Positions 42,051 to 52,600 of a stretch of DNA of 64,000 bases are shown piece after piece. How positions within the stretch are numbered: the first letter of the stretch is position 1; each line of letters starts with the position of its first letter. Location of the stretch: the NCBI RefSeq assembly GCF_964199755.1, contig NC_133900.1:79902727-79966726 (forward strand). The letters run 5' to 3'. The position numbers were made by a program, and so were the translations under genes. The DNA comes from Larus michahellis. Taxonomy: Eukaryota; Chordata; Aves; Charadriiformes; Laridae. The notes beneath the pieces are model-generated. The model saw only the letters and a list, made by a program, of their open reading frames with translations, did no database searches and had not been told where the DNA came from.

Positions 42051-42130
42051 TATCATTTCTCCATTCCTTCCAGCAAACTCTCCTTACAGCTTATCATTTC
42101 TCCATTCCTTCCAGCAAACTCTCCTTAAAG
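42051..42130. repeat. Tandem duplication, period 41 bp, about two copies
   Basis: The block beginning tatcatttctccattcctt and continuing through ccagcaaactctcctta occurs at 42051 and again at 42092. I see one mismatch near the end (ttaca versus ttaaa). This looks like a recent local duplication. Confidence 0.95.
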
Positions 42131-43860
42131 CAGAGCCTCTCATTTCCTTGCTATGACACTGTGCCTGAACTAGACGGCTAGAAGGAAAGGGGCATCTCGT
42201 CATGCTGAGCACCTTCTCTTTCTTCCTCAGGTATTCAGGCACTTGCAAGATCCACAGGCAGTCACTGAACTCAGGTTCTTTGCATGGATTTAAGTTGGAT
42301 TTTGATTAATAATGTAGAGAAGAACACCGTGTTAAGCAAATGAAGAAAGGGCTTTTTCACATATGTTCTCCTTCAGGACCAGGTAGGTAAGATGTCATGC
42401 GGGATGGGAATGTCTAGTCATGAGAGTCCTCTCTTCCATTGAATATTCCCAAATATATTGAACCCCAGAAGCTGGATATATGTGCACAAAGCTTAATCAG
42501 AAATTAATCCTAATTTTAATAAAATGAGATAAAACCATTGATAAATACCAGGAATCTTCATCCTGATGAAACCTAAGGCCTCTGAGCCTAGAGTAAATGA
42601 GGATGTAATACTTTACACACACAGGAGACTAAACCTTTATGAGCTCTACAGCATACAGACAAGCACTGAGTTCTCAATTCTTCATCTTTGAAAATCCTAA
42701 ACTTAGCTGTACTTCTAAATTAATTGCAGCAGGACTGGGTATAGTATGCCATACTAGGGAATAAAACATTGAGCCTTAGTGATGACGGAAAACAGCTTCC
42801 TTTCTAACTATCAGCTTTTCAAAATTCTGAAGTCATCTAGGTTTTTTAACTATTTGGATTTGCAAATCCTAAACCAAACCATAACCTAAGATTAATTAAA
42901 AGCTGGAGGAACAAGCAATACCTCCGAAAGAAACATGAGGCTTATGACATGGTAGATGCCAGCTCAATTAAAATCTCTTTGAGCCCTACAGTACACTGAA
43001 GTCAATTGGTTTCTAGACTTACATGATATATATATTTTAATGCTGTAGATTTATAAGCTGTAAGTCTAAACCTAGTCTTTATAAAAGGACCGATGACCAC
43101 AATAAAAGGGGCATAATGACTTAGTCCCAGTAGAGAGCTATGCCTTTCCTTCTTCTTTATGACCTGAAGAATTTTGAAGAGATTCAGAGTATTAAATTTC
43201 AAGATTAATCATCCTAGACTAAATTAAAACTGGTCTACCAATCCATGAACACTAGGCAAATCCATGGCTTATGCAGAGACCAACCTTATTCCTGATGTTT
43301 ATGAGTACCACAGACGCTGGGGCTCTCTACTTTTCATTACAGTTCTTCAAACCCTGGTTCTGGCTTTAAGACCAATTTAGAACCGGAATAACCAGCGCCT
43401 TACTACAAACCAGAATACAACAGTGTAACACCAACCCTTCTTTTACTTCGTTCATCTCTACGTAATACTGATGTCACGTGAGCTCTTAAAAACTAATTTT
43501 GTGAACTCACACCAGCTCCGGGATTAACGTAACCTGGACAACTAATTCCAACAACTCAAAAACAAGGAAGTTTAGTTCCCAATTTATCACCATTTTTTAG
43601 CACTATGATATATCATCATCTGGACTCCAACTTTTTTTGTTTTGAAAGCCCTAAGCTTTAAATTGCTAAATTTACGGCTGAAGAACCAAATCAAGAAAAC
43701 AGAAGGTTTAAGACCCAGTAGAAAGCAGATTTCTTTCTTTCACCTCTTTTTGTCCTACAGAGTGACAAAGTCACTCTGGACTGGTCAGCCCAGAAACCCT
43801 GTTCCTAACTCCAGTGTTAAACCTGTGCTTCACAAAACCGAAATACCAGCCTACACAGCT

Positions 43861-43883
43861 TAAATAAATAAATAAATAAATAA
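43861..43883. repeat. TAAA microsatellite, about 5.7 units
   Basis: Perfect tetranucleotide run TAAATAAATAAATAAATAAA and a few further bases. Confidence 0.95.
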
Positions 43884-45709
43884 AGTTTAATCACCATTAT
43901 AGCCTAACCCTTTCCTGATCTTTTTGAATACTTTAATTGTCCTTTAATTATTTAAGTCTAAATCGAAGAGTTCCTCGTGTTATCGGCATGAGACTGTGAA
44001 CCGATGCCACTCTGCCTCGAGCTCAGTGGATCTGAACTCGACAGTGCAGTCCAAGCACCACTCAGTGGGGAGACGACAGTACCTAACGGAGGAGCAGATT
44101 TATCCTACCTTGCTAGCCAGGCAAGATAAAAATCCCGCAGGTCTCCATAGCATCATCATTGCACTCTAGGGAATAATGAAGATAAGTGAGATGTTTCACT
44201 TTTATTTGGAGTCCACTAGCACAAACCATTAGCCTAAATTTCAATCCAAACCTTTAATCAAAATACCAGCACTGTCCATATCTGTGCAGCTGGTTCCGTT
44301 CCAGTTTGCCACTGTGGCATAGAGTAGGATGAAGGTCATAAAAGCAAATTTTCCCTATGTGATATTTGCTAATTATTCATTATGTGGACTTAAAGTAATC
44401 TGTTTGACTAGCCCTCAGCCTGAGATAGATTGGTGAAGAAAAGTGTGATGTGGAAAAGTGTCTCGTTTCCAAAGCGAAGCGAAAATGCTTCTCAAAAGTT
44501 GGCATACACAGAGGTAATCTGTAATATCAACATATTGTAAACATGAGGCTGCCTAGCTCAGTCTTGTTTAGAGGATGTATTTCTCATTCTTGCTGCTTGG
44601 AAAAAAAAAAATAAAAAAAAATCACTCTTTTCCAGATCAGCTCTCTCTGCCAGTTTAAAGGCTCAGAAAATAACGATTTAAATATTTGACTGTCCTCCCC
44701 CCATTAATACCTGAAGAACTCGTTGTACCTAGAAACATAAAATAATCTTTTAAGTCTTTTTTTCTTCCCCTCCCCCCATGGAATTGCCCCAGGTTTTCTT
44801 TACTATTGTGTGTTCGTATTTAACACGTATCCACAAATAGCTGTAGCTCCTAAGTCTAATGAGTCGCCTCAGTAAACTCCTCCTTAGGTTCACAGGGCAC
44901 ACAATGGCTTGTCAAGTAGCTGAGGTTGTTTAGCATTTCATTATACCGACGCTGATATATGACTATTATTTTAACATTGCTGCCTTGAAAGTCTTGAAAA
45001 GCACTGCGAAAGGGTACCTAATCAAATAGTCAGTGATATTTTACGCAGTAAGAATTCTCTAGGGTAAAAGAAAGTCAATAAAAATAATCAAACTATGAAA
45101 AGTTAAATGTTCTTGCTCAAATTCTGTCAGATGAAGAGACGCATGCAAAGGCAATCCTAAAGATTTTCGGGGGGGTTGCAAAAGTTTGATTTAGGCAGAA
45201 AAATGCCAGCACCCTCTCAAATGTGTATCTCATACAAATTTCCTCCTTTTCCCCCTCTAAAAAAGGAAGGGATAGTGGGAAAGTGGACAGTTGCGGTTCA
45301 ACCCAAGTTTGCCAAGAGTAGGCAAGAACAGCCAGAAAGGCAGAATTGTTTTTTATTCCCTAGGTCTGCATTTATAAGAGAGGAAATAAAACAGAGTGGG
45401 AAAGGAGTGTACATCCTTGACTGCAGGCCAGGGAGAGGACGATTACCAAGTTTTGGGGAGCTGTTTTGTTTTGTTTTGCTTTCCAAAGGCTACAACTAAT
45501 TGAGATGCTGGGGAGGTCTTCCTAAAACATTGGGGCCAGATGAAGAAAAGGAGGGTGGCCAGAGCAGAGGTTCTACTAATCACCCTCCTTCTCTCTCTGT
45601 AAACACGATTCAGAGAGGGTACAGGTTTTGTGCTACCTCTTTGTACTGTAGAGAATTTTATTCTTACCGCGAAACCAATGTCAGATCAGTTCATATTTAG
45701 CTGACGGAG

Positions 45710-46010
45710 AACTTGCTTGAAACTGCGCCTGACCCCATTACTGAGAAGATGTATTTGCCCTCTGCCACAGAGGCTCAATGTTTATGGGCCCTTGATTGCC
45801 CCCGAGTCACAGGCTGCTATTGTGTTCAAAAGTGCTTTTTTTGAAACTGCACTTGATGTAGCAATTGCAACTGTTTCACCGCCATAGAGACCAAGCCATA
45901 ATTATCCTCGCCTTTGCCATCTCTGAGCCGGTGCAAATCAAAGCGCCGATTTCGATCTTGAAAGCTTTATGCAGCTGAAGTCCCTACAATTTGAAACTCT
46001 CTTCTCTTTT
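45710..46010. promoter_or_regulatory. Possible conserved enhancer about 3 kb upstream of the CpG island
   Basis: This non-repetitive stretch retains many CpGs (ccgcc, cctcgcc, gagccgg, gcgccgatttcgatc) inside an AT-rich, CpG-depleted desert. It is dense in factor-like words: CTATTGTGTTC (SOX-like), CATAATTATC (homeodomain/GATA-like) and GTGCAAATCAAAG near 45932 (octamer-like followed by a SOX/TCF-like core). It has no coding frame. The composition fits a developmental enhancer for FAT1, but this is inference without alignment. Confidence 0.35.
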
Positions 46011-46265
46011 CCAAAAAAATGGGAGCCTAGAGATCAGCCCAAAGTACTTGAGATATCATTCCCCATGTGCACACCTGGGGCTGCTAGCTGGAAAATTTCT
46101 CTGGAGGACACTTGACCCGTATTTACTTCCGATCTATTGACTTCCCCAGTTGATGTATCCGCTCCTGTTTGTTAAATATATAGCAAAAAGGAGTTGGGAT
46201 CTATGAGGTTAAGTTTTGAGGTAGATTAGTGAGAAGAGTGTTAGAGCCACAATGCCTTATAGGGC

Positions 46266-46286
46266 GATGATGATGATGATGATGAT
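46266..46286. repeat. GAT trinucleotide microsatellite, 7 units
   Basis: Perfect (GAT)7, followed by catt. Confidence 0.95.
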
Positions 46287-48233
46287 CATTATCTGGGAAT
46301 ATAATTTCTGATTGCCCTATTTTATGACAAGAATTCTCTACATAATTGCTTGCTGGTAGTCCGATACTATATTTCTATTTCAGGTTTTGGGAAATAATTC
46401 CAAAGTTGAAGGGTCAATGTTTCTCTTAAAAGAAAGCTGTCTAATCCAGAGAGCTATTTTTTTTTATTGACAGCTGAGCTAAAACTTGTTTCAGCTTAGG
46501 TACTTTCATAAGGACAAGGTTATGTTAATAGATGACAGGGGGCATCAAACATACTTTGCTACAATGGTTATAAGACTGGAAGATTTTGAGAGAAGTGCGT
46601 GGTGCCCTAGGCACTGAAGCACGATTTCAAGTATTCTCTTTTGTACCTTTCCTATAGGTTAGCAGTATGTAACAGAATATATTAATTTTCTTTAGGATAA
46701 CATATCAAAAAGATACCCTGGGAAGATTAATCTTTAAATGTGACAGTCAGCAATGATTATAACAGCTTTATTGACACTGTTTCAGAGACCAAAAATCAAA
46801 GGGCAGAGAAAACATTAAATAAAAATTGGAATATTCAGTAACTATCAGAATGACTTTGTCAATATTATTCATGATCTTAGAAACCTGGTTTAGAAGGTAA
46901 AATTATACATATCAAGAAGACTTATGAATACACTTGCCTGGACATCTTGGCTCCAACACTTTATCTGAAGCGCTAAGCACCATTACCCACCGTTGGAGAG
47001 TGACGGCGTATCCCTTTATTCTTCATCTAAAGTACTTACTGTCAGCATAGCATGTGTATAGCAGAAAATCCGAACCAGAAACCCCTGAGGTTTTTTATCT
47101 TTACCAGCTACTTTTGAGAGATGCTCCTGTCCCTCTTATAGGAGGTTAGTGCAATTAACCACCACCGCACTTCCCCAGGCACTGAGAATTAAAGTTTAGA
47201 CAAATATTTAAACAGTCTGCTGCTCTGGCCTTTCACTTAACACAATCAACCACAATACGGCCATGAGTCTGAAAGACAGCAAATTTTATACTCCAAAATT
47301 ATAACATATTTGCAAATATACTGAGTAGAAGTATGGTTTGCATTTGTTTCTAGCCCTTTACTATAACACCTCTAAAGTGTTCCCCTTTTAGCTCTTTTCT
47401 GGAATGCTGTTTTCAATGCAGTTTACTTTATGAAGATCACTTTGAAGCAGTTTTTACAGAAGGAAAGATCATTTGGCCCCAGTGTCACTTGGATAAGGAC
47501 TTGGTATAATTCCATTTAGGGGCTTCAAAAAGTGACTCTGAGATGCTAAGTAAATCAATCAGCTGTGTCTGTTGTGGAAATCTACAAGGCCAGAGAATTT
47601 TGACATTAAACTTTCCAGACAGGTTCATTCAAAGTGATCATTCCCAGGCGGATTTGGCTTGTATGCAGTATTTGGAAATGCACTTAGTATTTATATACTG
47701 CAGTTTGTATCTGCTCTTCCTAACACAGAATGTACTGCACGCTCACTTGGCGGATAGATTTTAGTGGTGTATCTTATAGGAAATAATGATCCAATGTCTT
47801 CAGAAGTCAATTTCACTTTTGGAGGAAGGCCACGACTTTAAGGTTCTTAGGGATAAATGGTGTCATAAAAGAATATTTTACCTTCTGAGAATGTCAGACT
47901 GCTTTACAAATGTAGTGTTACACTATCTCTCTCAACTAAATAACTTTTAAAGCAGTTTCTATATTTTCCCCCAAATTTTATAAACCCCAGCATTCAGGAA
48001 CCACTGAGGCCCTTGCTTTCATCTGATCCCTGCCACTTAGCAGTGCCACCTCTCCTGGAGTTCGTCAAGGAAAAGTAATTGGAGGTTACTTTGAATGAGG
48101 GAGAACCACAGTATAAATATGCCTTGCTTGGTTATGCTTTATTATTTTTGAGGAGCTGTCGTTTTGCTTTTTTTTTTTTTTGGGGGGGTGGGGGTGGAAA
48201 CCTTTTGGTATGCCTTGAAAAATACAGCTCCTC

Positions 48234-48713
48234 TGAAAAAAAGAAAAAAGGAAGGAAGAAAGAAGAAAAATAAGGAGAGAAAGAGAAAAAAGATGATGAA
48301 GCAGAAAAACTAAAAAAAAAAAAAAAAACTCAAAAAAACCCACACACAAAAAAGAAAAAAAGCAAAAGAGAAAAAGAGACAGGAAAAGAGAAAAAAAGAA
48401 AAACAAAAAAAAAGAGGAAAGAAAAAAGAGGAAAGAGGAAAAAAGAGGAAAGAAAAAAGAGGAAAGAGGAAAAAAGAAAAAAGAGGAAAAAAGAAAAAAA
48501 GAGGAAAGAAAAACGAGGAAAGAAAAACGAGGAAAGAGGAAAAAAGAAAAAGAGGAAAGAGGAAAAAAGAAAAAGGGGAAAAATGGAAAGAAAAAAGAAG
48601 GAAAAGGGAAAAAAGGAGAAGAGAAGAGAAGAGAAGAGAAGAGAAGAGAAGAGAAGAGAAGAGAAGAGAAGAGAAGAGAAGAGAAGAGAAGAGAAGAGAA
48701 GAGAAGAGAAGAG
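48234..48713 (+). repeat. Polypurine tract ending in a GAGAA pentanucleotide array
   Basis: For about 480 bp the plus strand is almost purely A and G. The main break is a CA-containing stretch at about 48329-48346. The first part is irregular aaaagaggaaag-type sequence. The last ~98 bp (48616-48713) is about 19-20 units of GAGAA. The tract ends abruptly where the CpG island begins. Both strands remain open for hundreds of codons because of composition alone. Long purine/pyrimidine asymmetry of this kind can form triplex (H-DNA) structures. Confidence 0.95.
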
Positions 48714-49070
48714 CGCTCAGCCCCCCCGCAGTCCCCCGGTGGTTCCAGACGCCGAGCCGGAGCAGCGGGGGGAAGCCGCGTCCCGCCGAGCCGAGCGGCG
48801 CTGGGCCGGCGGACCCCCTCACGGGCGCCGAGTCCCGGCGGGGTCCCGGGTGGCGGGCGGCGGCGGGGGGGGGATGGTTCAGTCCGCCTCTCCGCACCTG
48901 CGGGCCGCCCCAGGTGCGCGGCAGCGGCCCCGCGCGGATCCGCGGCGGCGCGGAGCGGTGCGCGCTGCTGCTGCTGCCGCCGCCACCGCCGCAGCGGTGA
49001 CGGGAGGGAGAGGGGAGCTGCCGGGAGCGGGGCCCGAGGGGGGACGGACGGAGTGCGAAAGAAGGCAGAG

Positions 49071-49160
49071 GGAGAGGGAGGGAGGGAGGAAAGGAGGGAG
49101 GGAGGGAGGAAAGGAGGGAGGGAGGGAGGCGGGGGGAAGGAGGGAAGGAGGGAGGGAATC
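49071..49160 (+). promoter_or_regulatory. G-run tract with G-quadruplex potential
   Basis: Repeated GGGAGGGAGGGAGG modules are separated by aaagga. There are many more than four GGG runs with one-base loops on the plus (sense) strand. The tract lies just upstream of the likely FAT1 start region. Confidence 0.7.
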
Positions 49161-49254
49161 GCGATCCGGCGCAGCTTCCCCACTCACTCTCTCCGCGGCT
49201 GCAACTCTTCAACTCTGCCCGTTCTTTGCCTGGACATGTCTTAAGAAAGTTGGA

Positions 49255-49422
49255 TTTCTCCCTTTCGTCTTCTTTTATTTTTTTTTCTCCTTTTCTTCTT
49301 TTTTTTCCTTTTTCCTTTTTTTTCCCCTTTTTTTTTCTTTTTTTTCCCCTTTTTTTTTCTTTTTTTTTTTTTTTATTATTTTTCGTCTCCCCCTCTATTT
49401 TTCCTTCCCACCCTCGTTCCAG
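49255..49422 (+). repeat. Polypyrimidine tract in the FAT1 leader region
   Basis: About 165 bp consists almost only of T and C on the plus strand, with T runs up to about 16. It is interrupted by a few G or A (attatttttcg near 49376) and ends in ttccag. In composition it is roughly complementary to the polypurine tract about 0.5-1 kb upstream. Confidence 0.93.
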
Positions 49423-49467
49423 TGGGAAGCGGCGGATGGGTGGGAGCCGACATGCCGCGCTGTGGCG

Positions 49468-49620
49468 ATGGGGACGGGCTCCGCGCTCGCTGCGCGCCGG
49501 AGCCGCGCTGAGCGCCGGGGCCGCGGCGGAGGTCGAGCTCTAGAGGTGCGCGGCCACCGGGGCATCCCTGGGTTCTTCTGGAAAGGAGGAAAAGCAACCG
49601 GGGGAACGGAGATGAACTGA
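49468..49620 (+). CDS. Upstream ORF of 50 codons in the probable FAT1 leader
   Basis: This ORF starts at an AUG in good context (G at -3 and G at +4, GCGATGG) and runs 50 codons to TGA at 49618. It ends 46 bases before the candidate exon 1 donor, so it would lie fully inside the leader. The predicted peptide is Arg/Gly-rich (begins MGTGSALAARRSRAERR) and resembles nothing I know, which is typical of GC-rich uORFs. Two other upstream AUGs lie nearby: a two-codon ORF at 49236-49244 and a 35-codon ORF at 49436-49543. If this exon is used, the uORFs would be expected to lower or regulate translation of FAT1. Whether the peptide is made is unknown. Confidence 0.3.
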   Translation: MGTGSALAARRSRAERRGRGGGRALEVRGHRGIPGFFWKGGKATGGTEMN

Positions 49621-49666
49621 GCTGGAAGCGGACTTTGGGAGAAGAGCGCCGAGTCCAGCTGGTCTG

Positions 49667-52600
49667 GTGAGTTCTTTGTTTAATGAGTTTATTATCAGCG
49701 GGGTGCTTAAAGAGGTGATTCCCGTGGGATTTTTGGTGCCTTAGTGGAAATACTCAGGTTTTCGCTTCAGCCCGTAGTTTATAACTGTGTAGTATATGTA
49801 TGTTTCTGTATATATCAATACATACCCATGCACATCGACTTTATCCGAAGCTATGCCTACCTGGGGCTGAGGGCACCCCCGGCTCCATGGAGAGACGCGG
49901 TTTCCCGACCCCTACTCTCCCCACCTCCGCAGCCGGAGCCGGGCTCGGCGCCGCGGACTACCGGCTCTGCCCCGCTCCGCTGGCCCAGCCTGGTCGCCGC
50001 CGTGCCCGCCGCGCTCGCCCGTCCGCTGTGGCGCGGCGCCCCCTGCCCGCCCGCCGCCGAACTGCGGCCCCGCCGCTACCGGGGCCGGTGCCCGGACTAG
50101 AGCCGGGGGGAGTGATGAACCCGAAAGCCGTCGCTTTCTGCAGGGGTCGGACTTCTGATCTGCAGCACCGGGCTTCGGTTACAGAAGCCCCCCCTCCTCC
50201 CCCGGCTTTACGTATTTATGTGGCTAATAAAAGACGTGGCGGGGCTAATGTGCCCCCGCCGGCTTCTCCCGCCCGTAGCCCGGCTTCGCCGTGAGCCCGC
50301 TGGGCCGGGCTTCCCCCGGCAAAACATTTGATCGTGATTAGGAGCGATGACTTATTAATGAGGCGGGGAACCCTCCCAGGGCTCTTTCGGAGTATTTAAT
50401 CTTTAACGCTGGGCTGGCTGACACGGCATCCATCCCTCCAGCGCGACTCCGGCGGGGCGCCTCCCGAGGTAGCCCCTACCTTTACCGAGGTAGCCCGTAC
50501 ACCCCTCCCCCGCTTCTCCCCGGCCCCCGCTGCTTTCCCCGGCACCGTGCCCTGGCTCCGCTCCTTAAAACAGCGGCCGGGAGCCGCGGTAGCCTCCAGT
50601 CGGTTTTGGCTTCTGCTGAGGAAGGGACCTCCCTCCGGCACGGCCGTTAAGCGCCGGCTCGCCCAGCTCCACCGAGCCCGGGAGGCGCCAGTGGCGAGCG
50701 CGGGGCTCGCCCCGTGTCCCCGCCGCTGCTCGGACGGCAGAGCCCCGCCATCCGCGGACCGCCCGTTCCCCCGCGGTCTGACGGCCTCCCTCGCCATCCC
50801 CCGTAAGATATTCCCCGCTTTGGGAAGTTTCCGAGCAGACTCTCGGAGGGAGGACGTCGCCCTCCCGCCACCGACATCCCCCCCGGCCGGGCTGGAGCGT
50901 GGCGAGCGCTGCGGCGGTCGGACCCGACCCCGCTCCCAGCGAGCCCTGGGCCACCGGGGAGGAACAGCTTGTGCCGCAGGGAGGCGGGTCGGGGCGCGGA
51001 GGCCGCCGCTCCCTCTACCGCGCCCGCGGAGCGCCGCAGAAACGAGTTCCGGAGGGGCGGCCGTCCAGCGCCGCGGAGGAATACGGCTGGGGGGTGGGGG
51101 GGGAGGAGTGGGGGTTGCGCGGCGGCCCTGAGGGGGCGGAGGGGCAGCGGCGAGGCGCGGTGGCGGCCCGTGAGGAGAAGGGGGAGCGGCGCGGCGGGCG
51201 GCGAGCGGGGCTGGCCCCGGCCCCGCCGGCAGCGAGAGGTGAGGTAGCGGGGCGGCGAGTTGGGAGAAGTTTCGGTGTCGGTGGGGGCGCCCCCGGCTCC
51301 CCGCTTTGGGAAGTTGGGGCGCTGAGGAGAGGCCGCCTCGTGTTGCTGGGGCCGGTGGGAAGGGGCTGCGGAGCGGAGCCGGACCCCTCCGCCGCGGGCC
51401 GGGGTGGCCGCCGGCTGCGGCGGGCCCTGGTTCTTCCCCTCCGACCCCTTCCCCGGCTCCCCTGAGAGGCGGCCGGAGCTCAGCCGGCAGGTTGCTCCCA
51501 AGTTCCGTCCGGGAGAAAAGGGGGTGGCGGTGATATTTCGCCCCGGAGGCAAGGTGTCTTCGTGGGATGGGCCGCGGCAAACTTAATTCCCCGGGAAGCC
51601 GGCAGGGGCGATTGGCGGCCGGCAAAGTACCTCGGGGTGACTTTCTTCCTTTGTTCGCCGCGTCCCTCCTTGCGTTCCCGTCCGGATTCCTCCGAAAAGA
51701 GCCGGGAAGGACGCGGGTCTCCGGGAGAGCCCGGCCGAGCGCATCAGCCCGGCTGCTGCGGCTTTTTTCCTTCCTTCTTTACGGCAGTGGAAACAAACCA
51801 AAGCTTTGTTCGGAAGGTGCGCTTTTTAATCTCTTGGTGTCAGTAAGTGACGGTGTGCCTTACCGCTGATACTACTCCCCCCCCCCCTCCCCATCCCTCC
51901 ATAAACTTTTTTTTTGCAAACGCATTAACAAATTAAAACCTTCTAACAGCAGGTTTTCCTACGGTTTAAAACTACTTGCCTGCAAGTTGTTCCTAGGCAG
52001 CTGCATGGGAAATATTACCTGTATTCTTTTCCCATCTCTGCTGTCTTCCTGTAAAAGAAAAGAATGCTGTGCAATAGATGTGTATTTCCTATTGACTTGT
52101 ATAACTATGTGGAAATATTCAGCTATTTAGTGAGTAAAATACCTTATTTTAACGCTGAAAGCTATTTCATTTTTAAGTTTTTTTTTGTTGTTGTTGTTCT
52201 CTGGGAAATCCTAAAAATCTCACTTTTAGGAGACTGGAAGGTGAACTTTAGTAGTCGTCCCAGTATTAGGATAGTGTCCTGTTTTTTATAACTTAGCATG
52301 TGAAAGAACTTTATGTGGCTAAGTTACCAGTGCAAGTAAGCAAACTAAAGTCCCTTTAAACCCTTAAAGTTTTACATCTTTTATTTTAACTTTTTTTTAA
52401 GTTTAAAACTGAGTTCAAGCTCAGTAAAACTATTTTTGTCATTACAAACTTTAAGGTGCCATGTTAAATTTCAATCAAACTCTTTCATTCAGAGAGATTG
52501 GAGGTCTGCTTTTCCTTGCACAACTGGTGAGTTTACTATTAGATACACTATAGTAAGTACCTGCCCTACAGATAAATAGTGAAAATTCTCTGTGTGAAAC

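Larger units (their letters stand above)
40247..48233. other. Intergenic DNA upstream of the FAT1 promoter, no gene supported
   Basis: AT-rich sequence without coding evidence. Listed separately within it are a 41-bp tandem duplication, short TAAA and GAT microsatellites and a candidate conserved element at 45.7-46.0 kb. The right end (48169-48196) has a T run followed directly by a G-rich run (G7TG5-like), leading into the polypurine tract. Confidence 0.6.
49180..49666 (+). other. FAT1: Probable non-coding first exon of FAT1 (5' boundary unknown)
   Basis: A strong donor, GGTCTG then GTGAGT, is at 49666/49667 inside the CpG island, on the same strand as the coding exon and 7.7 kb before it. 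Joining 49666 to the acceptor at 57406 would give a 5' UTR that ends 21 bases into exon 2, before the ATG at 57427. I cannot see the transcription start. A pyrimidine-rich initiator-like stretch (cactcactctctcc) near 49180 is one candidate. The exon as drawn includes a long pyrimidine tract (49255-49422) and several upstream AUGs. The tract ends in CAG at 49420-49422, so an alternative view is that an acceptor lies there and the exon is 49423-49666. Other good donors in the island (51239, 51843) may mark alternative first exons. Confidence 0.5.
48714..51765. promoter_or_regulatory. FAT1: CpG island promoter of FAT1
   Basis: GC content and CpG density rise sharply at 48714 and fall back near 51765, against AT-rich sequence on both sides. 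The island contains many GC-box-like words (for example gggggcggag near 51133). It has no convincing TATA box, as expected for a housekeeping or developmental CpG promoter with dispersed starts. It sits directly upstream of, and overlaps, the start of intron 1 of the cadherin gene and is the only island in the window, so it is assigned to FAT1. Long GC-rich open frames on both strands here (up to about 409 codons) are compositional. Confidence 0.88.

Noticed and set aside
48086..49620. Long open frames on both strands (300-365 codons)
   Set aside because: They cross the polypurine tract, GAGAA array and GC-rich island. The translations are low-complexity and there is no domain or splice structure. 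Only the short uORF at 49468 is kept, as a leader feature.
50396..51625. 409-codon minus-strand ORF and overlapping GC-rich ORFs
   Set aside because: CpG-island composition suppresses stop codons. The peptides are Pro/Arg/Ala/Gly-rich with no recognisable family, and several frames are open at once.
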